From assembly GCF_943914615.1 (NCBI RefSeq), contig NZ_CALUCS010000024.1, positions 1-26,541 of the forward strand: a stretch of DNA of 26,541 bases. Reading direction: 5' to 3'. The stretch comes from an uncultured Corynebacterium sp. GTDB lineage: Bacteria > Actinomycetota > Actinomycetes > Mycobacteriales > Mycobacteriaceae. This document shows, in pieces, positions 8,103 through 15,542 of this stretch (within the stretch, counting starts at the first letter, position 1; each line of letters opens with the position of its first letter). The notes under the pieces were generated by a model. That model worked only from the letters and a program-made list of their open reading frames with translations, made no database searches and had not been told where the DNA came from. A program made the translations under genes and the position numbers.

Positions 8103-9422
8103 ATGATTGACTCTGACATCATCGCGTCCCTTCCCAAAGTAGAGCTCCACGATCACCTCGACGGCGGCGTACGCCCCGCCACCCTGGTCGAGCTCGCCGA
8201 GAAGATCGGCTACGAGCTGCCCACCACCGATCCGGCAGAGTTGGAGAAGTGGTTCTACGAGGCGGCGAACTCCGGCGATCTGCCGACCTACCTCACCACT
8301 TTCGACCACACCACCGCCGTTATGCAGACCGCCGAGGGGCTGGTGCGCATCACTCGCGAGGCAGTCGAGGACCTAGCAGCCGATAACGTCTGCTACGCCG
8401 AACTTCGTTACGCCCCTGAGCAACACCAGGCCGATGGCCTTTCCCTGCAGCAGATCGTCGAAGCCACCGTGCAGGGCGTGAAGGAGGGCGAGCGGTTGGT
8501 CGCCGAGCGCGGCGGGCGCATTCACGTACGTCTGATCCTGTGCGCCATGCGTCACGCTGAACGTTCCGAGGAGATCGCCCAGCTCACGGTGGACAACTAC
8601 GGCGAGCACACCCCGGGCGAAGGTTACGTGGTGGGCTTCGACATCGCCGGCGCCGAGGATGGCTTCCCGCCGTCGAAGCACGCCGCTGCGTTCGACCTGC
8701 TACGTAAGAACCTCGTTCCTTTCACCGTTCACGCCGGTGAGGCTGCCGGTGTGGACTCTCTTCGTGACGCCCTAGCGCAGGGTGCCCGGCGTATCGGTCA
8801 CGGTGTGCGTGTGTACGAGGACTTTAATGCCACCATGAGCGGTATTGAGCTGGGCCCAGTCGCCCGCTTCATGCGCGACCAGCGCATCGCCCTGGAGATC
8901 TGCCCGACCTCCAATACGCAGACGGGTATCTGCGACGACGTGGCGGATCACCCGTTTGGGCTGCTGTACGAGATGGGCTTCTTCTGCACCGTGAACACGG
9001 ATAACCGCCTAGTTTCCGGCACCACGATGTCCCGGGAGTTCGAGCTGCTGGCGGAGCACTGCGACCTGGAGCTGTGGCAGCTGCTAGAGCTTACGAGCAA
9101 TGCCCTGCAGGTGGCGTACTGCGACGAGGGACTGCGTGAGGACCTCGAGCGCAATGTGATCTACCCGGCCTACGCCGAGGTTGGCAATAACTTGCCGGAC
9201 GAGGCCCTGGACGCAAGCGACGCGGAGGGCACCGAGTTTTCCAACGGCATGCAGCGCCTGCACGGCCACGGTCAGCCGCACGGTGCGGGAGTTGCAGCGG
9301 GCGCGGGCCAGCAGGATATTGAGCTTTCCATGGAGAACCTCAAGGCGGAGCTGGAGGAGCTGGGGCTTAGCCTCGACGATGACGAAAACGACGGCGAGGC
9401 GGACGGCCAAACCTCCAGCTAG
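8103..9422 (+). CDS. add: Adenosine deaminase
   Basis: Deaminates adenosine and deoxyadenosine to (deoxy)inosine in purine salvage. Expected metal and catalytic residues are seen: His16 and His18 in HDHLDGG, His210 and Glu213 in HAGEA, His233 in IGHG, PTSN, and Asp300 in NTDNR. The residue after the metal-binding Asp is Asn rather than the classical Asp of NTDDP. The protein has 439 residues, about 75 more than usual, because of a tail from about residue 362 with a His/Gly segment and an acidic, helix-prone end (ELSMENLKAELEELGLSLDD). The ATG at 8103 has TAGGA about 10 nt upstream; an in-frame TTG at 8082 is less likely. Its product inosine is a substrate of the phosphorylase encoded at 20509-21321. 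Confidence 0.95.
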   Translation: MIDSDIIASLPKVELHDHLDGGVRPATLVELAEKIGYELPTTDPAELEKWFYEAANSGDLPTYLTTFDHTTAVMQTAEGLVRITREAVEDLAADNVCYAELRYAPEQHQADGLSLQQIVEATVQGVKEGERLVAERGGRIHVRLILCAMRHAERSEEIAQLTVDNYGEHTPGEGYVVGFDIAGAEDGFPPSKHAAAFDLLRKNLVPFTVHAGEAAGVDSLRDALAQGARRIGHGVRVYEDFNATMSGIELGPVARFMRDQRIALEICPTSNTQTGICDDVADHPFGLLYEMGFFCTVNTDNRLVSGTTMSREFELLAEHCDLELWQLLELTSNALQVAYCDEGLREDLERNVIYPAYAEVGNNLPDEALDASDAEGTEFSNGMQRLHGHGQPHGAGVAAGAGQQDIELSMENLKAELEELGLSLDDDENDGEADGQTSS

Positions 9423-9485
9423 ACGCATCTGAATGCTTTAAGTTAGCCCGATCACGGTTGGGTTTTGCCCCTGTGAACTGGCAAA

Positions 9486-10511
9486 ATGCTCTGCATGGCG
9501 AAATCTTGGGGAAACAAGTTCAACTTCCGCCGTGTAGTGGCGATGCTGGTAATTATGTGCACCGGTGCGGCGCTTGCCGCGTGCTCGGAGACCGGTGGTC
9601 GACCGCGCGGTGGCGCGTCCGGCGACGGTGGCGGGGGAGTGGATACCCCGCGCTACACCGTGGCGATGGTGAGCCACGGCGCGCCGGGCGATACCTTCTG
9701 GGATCTCGTCCGCGCAGGCGCGGAGGATGCCGCCAAGAAGAACAACCTGGAGCTCCGCTACAGTTCCTCCCCACAGGCACCTGACCAGGCGAACCTGGTG
9801 CAGAACGCCATCGATTCCAACGTCGACGGACTGGCGCTGACCATGCCCACCCCGGAGGCCCTGGGGACGGTGGCGAAGCGAGCGGCGAAGGCGGACATTC
9901 CCGTGGTCGGCCTGAACTCCGGCATGGAGCACTACAAGAAGTACGACGTCAGTGCCTTCTTCGGCCAGGACGAGTCCGTCGCCGGCGAGCGTGCCGGCGA
10001 GCGCCTGGCCAAGGACGGCGCAAAGAAGGTGCTGTGCGTTATCCACGAGCAGGGCAACCCCAGCCAGGAGTCCCGCTGCGCGGGCATCAAGAAGGGCCTC
10101 GGTGGGGGTTCCGTGGAGAACCTCTACGTTAACGGCATGGATCTGACCAGCGTGCAGTCCACAGTGCAGGCGAAGCTGGCACAGCAGAGGGATATTGATT
10201 GGGTCATGGGGCTGGTCGCGCCCGTCGCGCTGACGGCCGTGCAGGCCAAGGAGCAGGCCGGCTCCAAGGCGAAGATCTCCACCTTCGACACCAACGCGGA
10301 GCTCGTCGCCGCCATCAAGAAGGGCACCATTGAGTGGGCTGTGGACCAGCAGCCTTACCTGCAGGGTTACATGGCCATCGACGCGCTCTGGTTGGCCAAG
10401 CGCAATGGCTCCACCGTGGGTGGCGGCCAGCCGGTCCTCACCGGCCCGTCGTTCGTGGATAAGTCCAATGTGGACACCATCGCGGACGCGGCCAAGGAAG
10501 GACTGCGATGA
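9486..10511 (+). CDS. ABC importer substrate-binding lipoprotein (sugar/CUT2-like)
   Basis: A 341-residue secreted binding protein anchored by lipid. A basic N-terminus (RR at 15-16) and hydrophobic stretch end in a lipobox LAAC with Cys33 as the acylation site. A Gly-rich linker and a type 1 periplasmic-binding fold follow (YTVAMVSHG..., QAPDQANLVQNAIDSNVDGLAL, IPVVGLNSG). This is the layout of ribose/galactose/xylose binding proteins. The ATG at 9486 lacks a clear ribosome-binding site; another in-frame ATG lies at 9495. It is the first of three genes with overlapping or abutting ends, 63 bp after add. The ligand is unknown: a pentose, an inositol or a nucleoside would fit the fold and context. 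Confidence 0.88.
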   Translation: MLCMAKSWGNKFNFRRVVAMLVIMCTGAALAACSETGGRPRGGASGDGGGGVDTPRYTVAMVSHGAPGDTFWDLVRAGAEDAAKKNNLELRYSSSPQAPDQANLVQNAIDSNVDGLALTMPTPEALGTVAKRAAKADIPVVGLNSGMEHYKKYDVSAFFGQDESVAGERAGERLAKDGAKKVLCVIHEQGNPSQESRCAGIKKGLGGGSVENLYVNGMDLTSVQSTVQAKLAQQRDIDWVMGLVAPVALTAVQAKEQAGSKAKISTFDTNAELVAAIKKGTIEWAVDQQPYLQGYMAIDALWLAKRNGSTVGGGQPVLTGPSFVDKSNVDTIADAAKEGLR

Positions 10512-11503
10512 AGGCGATGAATGTACTTAAACGCCCCGAGTTCACCTCGGTGCTCGGCGCAGTCCTGATCTTCGCGCTGTTTATGGTCGTGGCTCCCTCG
10601 TTCCGCTCCCTCGATGCGTTCTCTACGGTGCTGTATGCCAGCTCCACGATGGGCATCATTTCGCTGGCCGTCGGCCTGCTGATGATCGGCGACGAGTTTG
10701 ACCTGTCTTCCGGCGTGGCCGTCACCACCGCCGCCCTGGCTGCCACGATGCTGAACTACAACTTCTGGCTGAACTCCTGGGTGGGCGTGTTTCTCTCTCT
10801 GCTGATCGCCCTGGCCATCGGAGCCTTCAACGGGATGATGGTGATGCGTACGGGCATCCCGTCGTTCCTCATCACCCTGGCCGCGTTCCTGATGCTGCAG
10901 GGCATCAACCTGGCCGTCACGAAGCTGGTCACTGGCCAGGTTGCCACCCCGTCAATCGCCGACATGGAAGGCTTCGAATCCGCCAAGGCCGTTTTCGCTT
11001 CCTCGATCAACATTTTCGGCGTGGAGGTCAAGACCATTGTCTTCTGGTGGCTCCTCTTCGTAGCTCTGGCCAGTGTGCTGCTGTTCAAGACGCGCTTCGG
11101 CAACTGGATCTTCGCCGTCGGCGGCGATGCCGAAGCCGCCCGCGCCACCGGAGTGCCCGTCCGCCGTGTGAAGGTGATCCTGTTCATGTTCGTCGGCTTC
11201 GCCGCCTGGTTCGTGGGCATGCACAACCTGTTTGCCTTCGATTCGATCCAGGCCGGCCAGGGTGTGGGCAACGAGTTCCTCTACATCATTGCCGCAGTCA
11301 TCGGCGGCTGTGCCCTCACTGGCGGGCGCGGCACCGCCATCGGTACGGCCATCGGCGCGCTGATCTTCGGCATGACCAACCAGGGCATCGTCTACGCAGG
11401 TTGGAACCCTGATTGGTTCAAGTTCTTCCTCGGGGCCATGCTGCTGTTTGCGGTGCTTACCAACAACTCTGTCTCCAAGTTCACTTCTGGAGGTCGCAGC
11501 TAA
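10508..11503 (+). CDS. ABC importer permease (CUT2/BPD-2 family)
   Basis: A 331-residue integral membrane protein with about 8-10 hydrophobic helices, of the ribose-type branch. Family features include GIISLAVGLLMIGDEFDLSSG, AFNGMMVMRTGIPSFLITLA and, near the end, GGCALTGGRGTAIGTAIGA. Its ATG overlaps the binding-protein stop codon (ATGA, 10508-10511), and its TAA abuts the ATPase ATG, so the three products are expected in fixed proportion. It forms the channel for the ligand delivered by the lipoprotein. Confidence 0.9.
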   Translation: MKAMNVLKRPEFTSVLGAVLIFALFMVVAPSFRSLDAFSTVLYASSTMGIISLAVGLLMIGDEFDLSSGVAVTTAALAATMLNYNFWLNSWVGVFLSLLIALAIGAFNGMMVMRTGIPSFLITLAAFLMLQGINLAVTKLVTGQVATPSIADMEGFESAKAVFASSINIFGVEVKTIVFWWLLFVALASVLLFKTRFGNWIFAVGGDAEAARATGVPVRRVKVILFMFVGFAAWFVGMHNLFAFDSIQAGQGVGNEFLYIIAAVIGGCALTGGRGTAIGTAIGALIFGMTNQGIVYAGWNPDWFKFFLGAMLLFAVLTNNSVSKFTSGGRS

Positions 11504-12289
11504 ATGTCTTCTTCTATTGACGCCACCCCGATTATCAGCCTCCGCAATGTGGCCAAGGACTATGGCGATGTCCACGTGCTGAAAGACATTGACCTGGATA
11601 TCTATCCGGGCAAGGTGACCTGCATCTTGGGTGACAACGGTGCGGGAAAATCCACCCTTATCAAGATCCTCGCCGGCCGGCACAAGCACACCAGTGGCGA
11701 AGTACTGGTCGACGGCGAGGAGGTCCACTTCAACGGCCCGAAGGATGCCTTGGATAAGGGCATTGCCACCGTGTACCAGGATCTGGCCGTGGTCGGGCAG
11801 ATGTCCGTGTGGCGAAACTTCTTCCTGGGGCAGGAGCTCACTGGGCGTTTCGGCTTGCTCCGTGCCGACGAGATGCGCCGCATCGCGGCCGAGGAGCTGG
11901 AGAAGATGGGCGTGCACTTGAACGATGTCGAAGTGCCCATCGCCAACCTATCCGGTGGTCAGAGGCAGGTCGTGGCCATTGCGCGCGCTGTGTACTTCGG
12001 TGCGCGAGTGATCATTCTGGACGAACCGACCGCAGCGCTGGGCGTCAAACAATCAGGTATGGTGCTGCGCTTCGTTAAGGCTGCAGCCGAGCGCGGGGTA
12101 GGCGTGGTGCTGATTACCCATAACCCTCACCATGCGTACTTGGTGGGCAGTCATTTTGTGCTGCTGAACATGGGCGAGCAGACCCTGGACGCGGATTACT
12201 CCGAGGTCACTCTGGAGCAGCTGACGCTGGAGATGGCCGGCGGGGGCGAGTTGGATTCTCTCAACCACGAGCTGCGGGATTTAAGTTAA
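11504..12289 (+). CDS. ABC importer ATP-binding subunit
   Basis: A 261-residue ATPase with Walker A GDNGAGKST (residues 43-51), signature LSGGQRQ (149-155), Walker B VIILDEPTAAL with Asp173 and Glu174, and the switch histidine in VLITHNP. It has one nucleotide-binding domain, as in FrcA-type importers, not the double-length RbsA/MglA form, so it should act as a homodimer. The ATG directly follows the permease stop codon. The spacer after it (12290-12338) holds no clear terminator. Confidence 0.92.
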   Translation: MSSSIDATPIISLRNVAKDYGDVHVLKDIDLDIYPGKVTCILGDNGAGKSTLIKILAGRHKHTSGEVLVDGEEVHFNGPKDALDKGIATVYQDLAVVGQMSVWRNFFLGQELTGRFGLLRADEMRRIAAEELEKMGVHLNDVEVPIANLSGGQRQVVAIARAVYFGARVIILDEPTAALGVKQSGMVLRFVKAAAERGVGVVLITHNPHHAYLVGSHFVLLNMGEQTLDADYSEVTLEQLTLEMAGGGELDSLNHELRDLS

Positions 12290-12338
12290 GCTAAATGCTT
12301 GTATAACGACATTTTAAGGATGGGAGCTGACCGAAGCT

Positions 12339-13130
12339 GTGGCGCATTACAACCTGTACGAGTCGCTTGGGATTGACCGGAGTGCAAGTACTCAGGACAT
12401 CGCAGAGGACATCGATAAGCGCCTGAGCACGGGTAATACGTCCAACCCGGGCGGGGAGGACGAGCTGCAGGTGGCGCGTCGGGTGATTGCGGATCCGACG
12501 AAGCGCGGTATGTACGATGCCCGCCTGGACGATCCGAACGCCCCCGAGATCGACATTGCCGCGCTGCGTGACTTGAGCGAGCTACAGGTGCCGGCGCAGG
12601 GGCAGGCACAGCCCCAGCAGTTCCAGCAGCCCAAGCAGCCGTCCAAGCTGAAGCGCGAGTTTGCCCGTTCCTCGAAGCTGGCGCTGACCGTGGCGGCTAT
12701 TGTCCCCCTCCTGGCAGTCCTGGTTCTGTTCGGTGCCTACAAGGGTGTGAGCTGGTTCTTCGGCGACGAGCGCGAGGTAAAGAACCTGTCCCAGGAGTTC
12801 CTGGAGCTGCGCAAGGAGGGCGAGACCAAGGCGTGGTTCGACGATCACGCCGACTTGGCTTTCGAAGGTAACTGGGATTACTTCAACCTGAACAACGGCG
12901 GATACGAGGGCATGAATAAGCACTTTGACGCCTTCGCTCTCGAAGCCGGAGAAGTCACCAAGAGCAACGAGCTCGCTCCATTTGTCCTGACCGAGTACCT
13001 GGTTGACGATTATGAGGACTACTACCTCGTCTCCGTGGATGACAACAATGGCAAGGTGAAGGGACTGTTGTTTTTTGGCGTAAATGATGGCGACCCAAAG
13101 CTGCTGCTCGTAGACAAGCACGACCGCTAA
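12339..13130 (+). CDS. Membrane-anchored protein with degenerate J-like N-terminus
   Basis: Function unknown. Residues 4-63 look like a J-domain: NLYESLGIDRSAS at the start, and ARRVIADPTKRGMYDARL matching the third helix. The His-Pro-Asp tripeptide needed to stimulate Hsp70 is absent. A Gln/Pro-rich linker (84-101) and a basic patch precede one transmembrane helix (about 114-138). An acidic outer domain of about 120 residues follows with no cysteine. The GTG start at 12339 has GGGAG 12 nt upstream. The order (J-like part inside, helix, outer domain) suggests a sensor or scaffold, which is inference. The next gene follows after 15 nt, so the two are probably co-transcribed. Confidence 0.75.
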   Translation: MAHYNLYESLGIDRSASTQDIAEDIDKRLSTGNTSNPGGEDELQVARRVIADPTKRGMYDARLDDPNAPEIDIAALRDLSELQVPAQGQAQPQQFQQPKQPSKLKREFARSSKLALTVAAIVPLLAVLVLFGAYKGVSWFFGDEREVKNLSQEFLELRKEGETKAWFDDHADLAFEGNWDYFNLNNGGYEGMNKHFDAFALEAGEVTKSNELAPFVLTEYLVDDYEDYYLVSVDDNNGKVKGLLFFGVNDGDPKLLLVDKHDR

Positions 13131-13145
13131 CGGTTGGAAGACCCC

Positions 13146-13763
13146 ATGAGCAACACCGATTGGAATAACTGGAACCCCAACTATCCTGCGCAGCACGCTC
13201 CGCAGCAGAGTAAGACCTCTCCGTGGGTGTATTCCATCGTTGCGATCTCCGTGGTGGCGCTGCTGGTCGCGGGCGTGCTGACGGCCACGGCAGTTATGGG
13301 GAAAGACAGTAGCGACGGTGAGGAATCGCCGGTAGCGGCGGAGACGGTGGTGTCCAAGCGTCAAAAGACGAAGACCAGCGAAGCGGAGCCAACCCCGGAG
13401 GAGCCGCGAGACCGTGGATCTTCCAGCCCAGAATATAGGTTGAGCAGCTATGGCTGGGAGGGCAGCCCCGCGCACTGCAATGCCGACGACCAGTGGCTGT
13501 ACGCAGCCTATGGCGGCGGCGATTACGCCGTAGTGTGCAAGGTTGGAGAGCACGGCGCCTACTACTACCGAAGCTATGTTGGAGGGCACTCGATCGAGAA
13601 AGACGTGGACATGTCTCAGGCAGACCCGAGTCGCGGTAGCTACAGCGTGCCGGTCGGGGGCGGGACACACATCGAGATCAATCAGAAGGATCTAAAGGTC
13701 TACGAACACGGCGAGGTGGCCAGCAACGTTGAGTTCGACCAATTCTTCGTAGCTGATCGATAA
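13146..13763 (+). CDS. Single-pass membrane protein with small extracellular domain
   Basis: A 205-residue protein I do not recognise. It has a polar Asn/Gln-rich start, one transmembrane helix (about 27-49) and a Ser/Glu/Pro-rich linker. A C-terminal outer domain follows with two cysteines (AHCNADDQW and YAVVCKV) that could form a disulfide, and many Tyr/Gly residues. Topology resembles the preceding gene product, though the domains are not alike. The ATG at 13146 has GGAAG 5 nt upstream; an in-frame TTG at 13134 is less likely. The context suggests an envelope role. Confidence 0.75.
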   Translation: MSNTDWNNWNPNYPAQHAPQQSKTSPWVYSIVAISVVALLVAGVLTATAVMGKDSSDGEESPVAAETVVSKRQKTKTSEAEPTPEEPRDRGSSSPEYRLSSYGWEGSPAHCNADDQWLYAAYGGGDYAVVCKVGEHGAYYYRSYVGGHSIEKDVDMSQADPSRGSYSVPVGGGTHIEINQKDLKVYEHGEVASNVEFDQFFVADR

Positions 13764-13814
13764 TGCCATTCCGGTCGCTTAATCAGTAGCAAGCTGTAAT
13801 AATTAGGCGAATCC

Positions 13815-13820
13815 TATACA
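13815..13820 (+). promoter_or_regulatory. Possible -10 box within an inverted repeat
   Basis: TATACA at 13815-13820 lies between the arms of an imperfect inverted repeat (GCGAAT at 13807-13812 and ATTCGC at 13827-13832), about 47 nt before the next start codon. A second GAATTCGC occurs at 13837-13844. This could be a promoter with an overlapping operator for the tandem paralogues. No convincing -35 box is seen. Confidence 0.3.
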
Positions 13821-13867
13821 GGAATTATTCGCAGAAGAATTCGCTGAAAAGATGGAGAGCATTCGTT

Positions 13868-14776
13868 ATGAGTAACCCGAACCCCTACGGTCAGCCGGGA
13901 CCGAACCCCGGTGGCCAGAATCCGTATTCGCAGCAGCCGAACCAGCCGCAGCCGCAGAACCAGTTCGGCCACCCGGGACAGCCGAATCAGTTTGGTCAGC
14001 CGGGCCAGCCGGGTCAGCCTGGTCCGGCAGGGAAGCAGGGGCTACAGTCCTTCGCATGGAACCAGCTGGCCGCAGGCGTGGCAGGCATCGGCGCGCTGCT
14101 GGTGCTGCTCTTCAGCTTCTTCAAGTGGGTCGGCGTCACGACTAAAATCAGTGGAGATGAGTACACCGCTGGCGTGAACGGCTGGGGCATGCTCTCGGTG
14201 AGTGACAATGTCGACAAGAAGGATTTCGCCGAGGATTTCGGTAACGTCGGCCTGGGCGTGCTCTTCATGCTCTTGACTTTGGGCTTGCTGATCGCCGCGG
14301 CCGTCATGCTGTGGCTGAAGATCCAGCCGCGCGTGGCCGTCTACCTGGGCATCGCCGGTGGTGCGGTGCATCTGATCTGGGCCATCTGGTCCATCGTTGA
14401 TTTCAACGGCCCCTACAAAGAGGCAAAGGACGAGCTGGAGGCAGCCCAGTCCGCCAGCAGTGAATACGGCTTTGCCTCTGATATCTCCCTAGACGGCGGA
14501 CCGAAGTTCGCGGTCTTCCTGGCAATCATCATTGCTCTGGCGATCATCGTGCTCGGCGTGCTGGCGATCGTGAAATACGGCCAGCAGCTGAACGTTCCGG
14601 GGAACAACCAGCCGAACCAGTTCGGCCAGCCGGGTAACCCGCAGGGCCAGTTCGGCCAGCCACAGAACCAGCCGAACCAACAGCCGCAGTTTGGCCAGCC
14701 ACAGAACCAGCCGAATCAGCAGGGTCAGTTCGGCCAGCCAGGTAACCAGAACCCGTTTAACCAGCCGGGGCAGTAA
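13868..14776 (+). CDS. Four-helix membrane protein with Gln/Pro/Gly repeat tails (paralogue A)
   Basis: A 302-residue protein of unknown function. Both ends are low-complexity and expected in the cytoplasm: residues 1-57 (MSNPNPYGQPG..., NQFGQPGQPGQPG) and 245-302 (repeats of QFGQPQNQPNQQ). Between them are four transmembrane segments (about 67-89, 126-149, 154-176, 213-236). An outer loop of about 35 residues carries GVNGWGMLS. The ATG at 13868 has GGAGAG about 9 nt upstream. The next gene is a shorter paralogue sharing the PNPYG start, VNGWG, AVMLW and WAIWSI. A hairpin separates the two genes. Similar QPG-rich four-helix proteins are common in corynebacteria, without assigned roles. Confidence 0.8.
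   Translation: MSNPNPYGQPGPNPGGQNPYSQQPNQPQPQNQFGHPGQPNQFGQPGQPGQPGPAGKQGLQSFAWNQLAAGVAGIGALLVLLFSFFKWVGVTTKISGDEYTAGVNGWGMLSVSDNVDKKDFAEDFGNVGLGVLFMLLTLGLLIAAAVMLWLKIQPRVAVYLGIAGGAVHLIWAIWSIVDFNGPYKEAKDELEAAQSASSEYGFASDISLDGGPKFAVFLAIIIALAIIVLGVLAIVKYGQQLNVPGNNQPNQFGQPGNPQGQFGQPQNQPNQQPQFGQPQNQPNQQGQFGQPGNQNPFNQPGQ
13877..14034 (+). repeat. In-gene repeats coding N-terminal Gln/Pro/Gly region
   Basis: Short imperfect units encode NQFG(H/Q)PGQP and then PGQPGQPGP. The in-frame texture matches the 3' end of the same gene, so length change by slippage or recombination is plausible. Confidence 0.6.
14608..14773 (+). repeat. 39-nt in-frame repeats coding C-terminal QFGQPQNQPNQQ tail
   Basis: The 23-mer beginning GGCCAGCCACAGAACC occurs exactly at 14654-14676 and at 14693-14715, giving a 39-nt (13-codon) period, with looser copies before and after. 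Units stay in frame and encode alternating Gln, Asn, Pro and Gly. Confidence 0.75.
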
Positions 14777-14796
14777 GAACCTTTCTACATCGCAAG

Positions 14797-14831
14797 AGAG
14801 CTCGTCATGGTAAGCCCAGACGAGCTCTTTT
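14797..14831 (+). terminator. Rho-independent terminator between the two paralogues
   Basis: A 10-bp stem AGAGCTCGTC / GACGAGCTCT (14797-14806 with 14819-14828) with a 12-nt loop is followed by TTTTGTT (the T-run starts at 14828). It begins 20 nt after the stop codon of paralogue A, so paralogue B needs its own promoter or read-through. Confidence 0.75.
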
Positions 14832-14870
14832 GTTAGTAGCTGCCCTTGAATGACCGGAAGTGATCGATCC

Positions 14871-15542
14871 ATGAACAATCCCAATCCCTACGGCGCGATG
14901 GGTGGAAACCCTCAGTTTGGATACGGCTACCGTCCGCAACCAAACCCGTCGTATGGCTCCCGTCCCGGCACATGGATGCTGCTCGTCTCCGGCGGCGCCG
15001 CAGCTTTAGCCCTGCTCATATTCACTGCGAGCTTTCTCGGATGGACGGAGCTGAGGTTTAGCTACGATGAAGGGATTATGAGGCTGAATGTGAACGGCTG
15101 GGGCAGGGTTGTCGTCACAGGCGCTCCGGAGGGTGCTGACGTTGTTGATTCGAAGTTCAGCAGTGCCGGAGTCGGCGTACCAGCCAATGTCGCAGCCCTG
15201 TCGCTCCTGATTGTGGGTGCCGTCATGTTGTGGCAGACGGTGAAGCCACGTGTGGCCTCTTCCATGTTTATCGGCGCGGGTCTGGTGGTTCTAGGCTGGG
15301 CGATCTGGTCGATCATGAAGATCCAGCGAGCGTTGAAGGCCATGGAGAGGGAAGAGGGTGCTCGACTGCGGGGAGAAGGCCTGGTTTTCGAGGAGGTCTT
15401 CCAAGGGAGTGCAGAAATCGGCGTTTATTTTGCAATCGCCCTTTCGTTGGCGGCCGTCTCTCTTGGTGTATTTGCGCTTTTCAAATACAACAGCCAGGCG
15501 AAGATGCCCTGGGGCTGGCCGGGCCAGCCATCTAATTTCTAG
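14871..15542 (+). CDS. Four-helix membrane protein (paralogue B)
   Basis: A 223-residue paralogue of the preceding product, function unknown. Shared features in order are MNNPNPYG at the start, a first helix, NVNGWGRVVV in the outer loop, GAVMLWQTVKPRVA, WAIWSI, and a last helix ending in FALFKYNSQ (VLAIVKYGQQ in A). Unlike A it has only a short Gly/Tyr/Pro-rich N-terminus and no Gln-rich C-tail. The ATG at 14871 has GGAAG 10 nt upstream and restores the PNPYG start of A; an in-frame ATG at 14850 is less likely. Its TAG shares the palindrome CTAG with the stop codon of the facing gene. Confidence 0.78.
   Translation: MNNPNPYGAMGGNPQFGYGYRPQPNPSYGSRPGTWMLLVSGGAAALALLIFTASFLGWTELRFSYDEGIMRLNVNGWGRVVVTGAPEGADVVDSKFSSAGVGVPANVAALSLLIVGAVMLWQTVKPRVASSMFIGAGLVVLGWAIWSIMKIQRALKAMEREEGARLRGEGLVFEEVFQGSAEIGVYFAIALSLAAVSLGVFALFKYNSQAKMPWGWPGQPSNF

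Noticed and set aside
9446..9464. Possible terminator after add (CCCGA...TTGGG then TTTT)
   Set aside because: The stem is only about 5-7 pairs with several G-U pairs, too weak to call.
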